From positions 1 to 33,489 of the forward strand of contig JAUWYR010000026.1 in NCBI GenBank assembly GCA_030615745.1: DNA of 33,489 bases, in the 5' to 3' direction. The position numbers and the translations under genes were made by a program. The notes under the pieces were generated by a model, which searched no databases, had not been told where the DNA came from, and was given only the letters and a program-made list of their open reading frames with translations. Below, one piece after another: positions 33,251 to 33,489 of this stretch (position 1 is the first letter of the stretch; every line of letters starts with the position of its first letter). The DNA is from Candidatus Zixiibacteriota bacterium. Lineage in GTDB: Bacteria > Zixibacteria > MSB-5A5 > SM23-73-2.

Positions 33251-33489
33251 GGTTCCGAAAGGTGTGGGATCATCGAGGTTATACTGCCAGCCTAAGTTCA
33301 GATCCTAATCTCCACCACTCTTATCCCGATACAGATCAGGCATAAGGTCCCAATCCATCCAGATTGCAAACTTCAGGTCAGCTATCACTTCTTTATCAGT
33401 TGAAGTGTTGGTGATCACAAAGATCTGGAACATAAGATTGTGAGCATTGTAGTAAGGATCATCAAAACCGATCGCAGTCTGGTCAATAT
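33251..33489 (-). pseudogene. upstream part of the same dockerin gene, carrying an in-frame TAG, partial at window edge
   Basis: Continuing the frame of the dockerin protein upstream gives NLGWQYNLDDPTPFGT, then one TAG (33305-33307), then DKSGGD and about 55 further sensible residues (NAHNLMFQIFVITNTST, ADLKFAIWMDWDLMPDLYRD) to the window edge. Everything but the single stop looks coding. It is a nonsense mutation, an assembly error or a readthrough site. TAG is an ordinary stop in other genes of the window, so genome-wide recoding is unlikely. Confidence 0.65.

Noticed and set aside
33305-33307. Pyrrolysine or other amber recoding
   Set aside because: TAG serves as normal stop for several genes in the window and no suppressor tRNA is visible; mutation or error is simpler.

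Overview
The window looks like a chromosomal piece of an uncultivated, AT-rich bacterium of the FCB superphylum; candidate phylum Zixibacteria or a neighbour is my best guess. Three things point there: two-repeat type I dockerins ending in the motif NYLLKGGP, a cohesin-like protein with a type IX secretion (T9SS) sorting domain, and a LexA operator of the form TGCAC-N4-GTGCA, which I recall as the Fibrobacter type. TTG and GTG starts behind strong Shine-Dalgarno sequences occur (positions 1940, 12031, 25495). TAA, TGA and TAG are all used as stops.

Layout. 1-1623 (minus strand): the start of a DUF6599-like lipoprotein, then a tRNA-Gly(GCC), tRNA-Cys(GCA), tRNA-Leu(TAA) series interrupted by an AlkD-like DNA alkylation repair gene. 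1940-8858 (plus): a cohesin-like/T9SS secreted protein, a sodium:solute symporter, a secreted papain-family peptidase with dockerin, a HAD hydrolase and a small outer-membrane beta-barrel candidate. 8883-12513 (plus): the glycolytic set gap-pgk-tpiA, then secG and tRNA-Leu(GAG). 12796-19578 (plus): a Cys/Met-rich Spy/CpxP-like protein, a citryl-CoA-lyase-type enzyme, lexA under an apparent self-operator, a membrane glycosyltransferase with TPR tail, a truncated copy of that gene, a DUF6504-like protein and dinB. 19836-24885 (minus): two large dockerin-bearing secreted proteins, an M14 carboxypeptidase and a BNR-propeller-like protein. 25495-32409 (plus): a giant internally duplicated CPBP protease, a LiaF-like membrane protein, glyA and a proline dehydrogenase. 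32663 to the right edge (minus): a fourth dockerin protein, interrupted by an in-frame TAG.

How it fits together. Four exported proteins carry dockerins, two of them peptidases, and one exported protein carries a cohesin-like domain plus a T9SS tail. With the symporter and proline dehydrogenase this suggests, by inference only, a protein-degrading and amino-acid-using heterotroph that may assemble extracellular peptidases through cohesin-dockerin contacts. LexA, DinB and the DUF6504-like protein form a DNA-damage group. The spacers are crowded with short inverted repeats, tandem heptamers, 'CTGTT' repeats, a MITE-like element and gene fragments, so the accessory parts have been rearranged repeatedly. 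I found no CRISPR array, insertion-sequence transposase, rRNA or phage genes.
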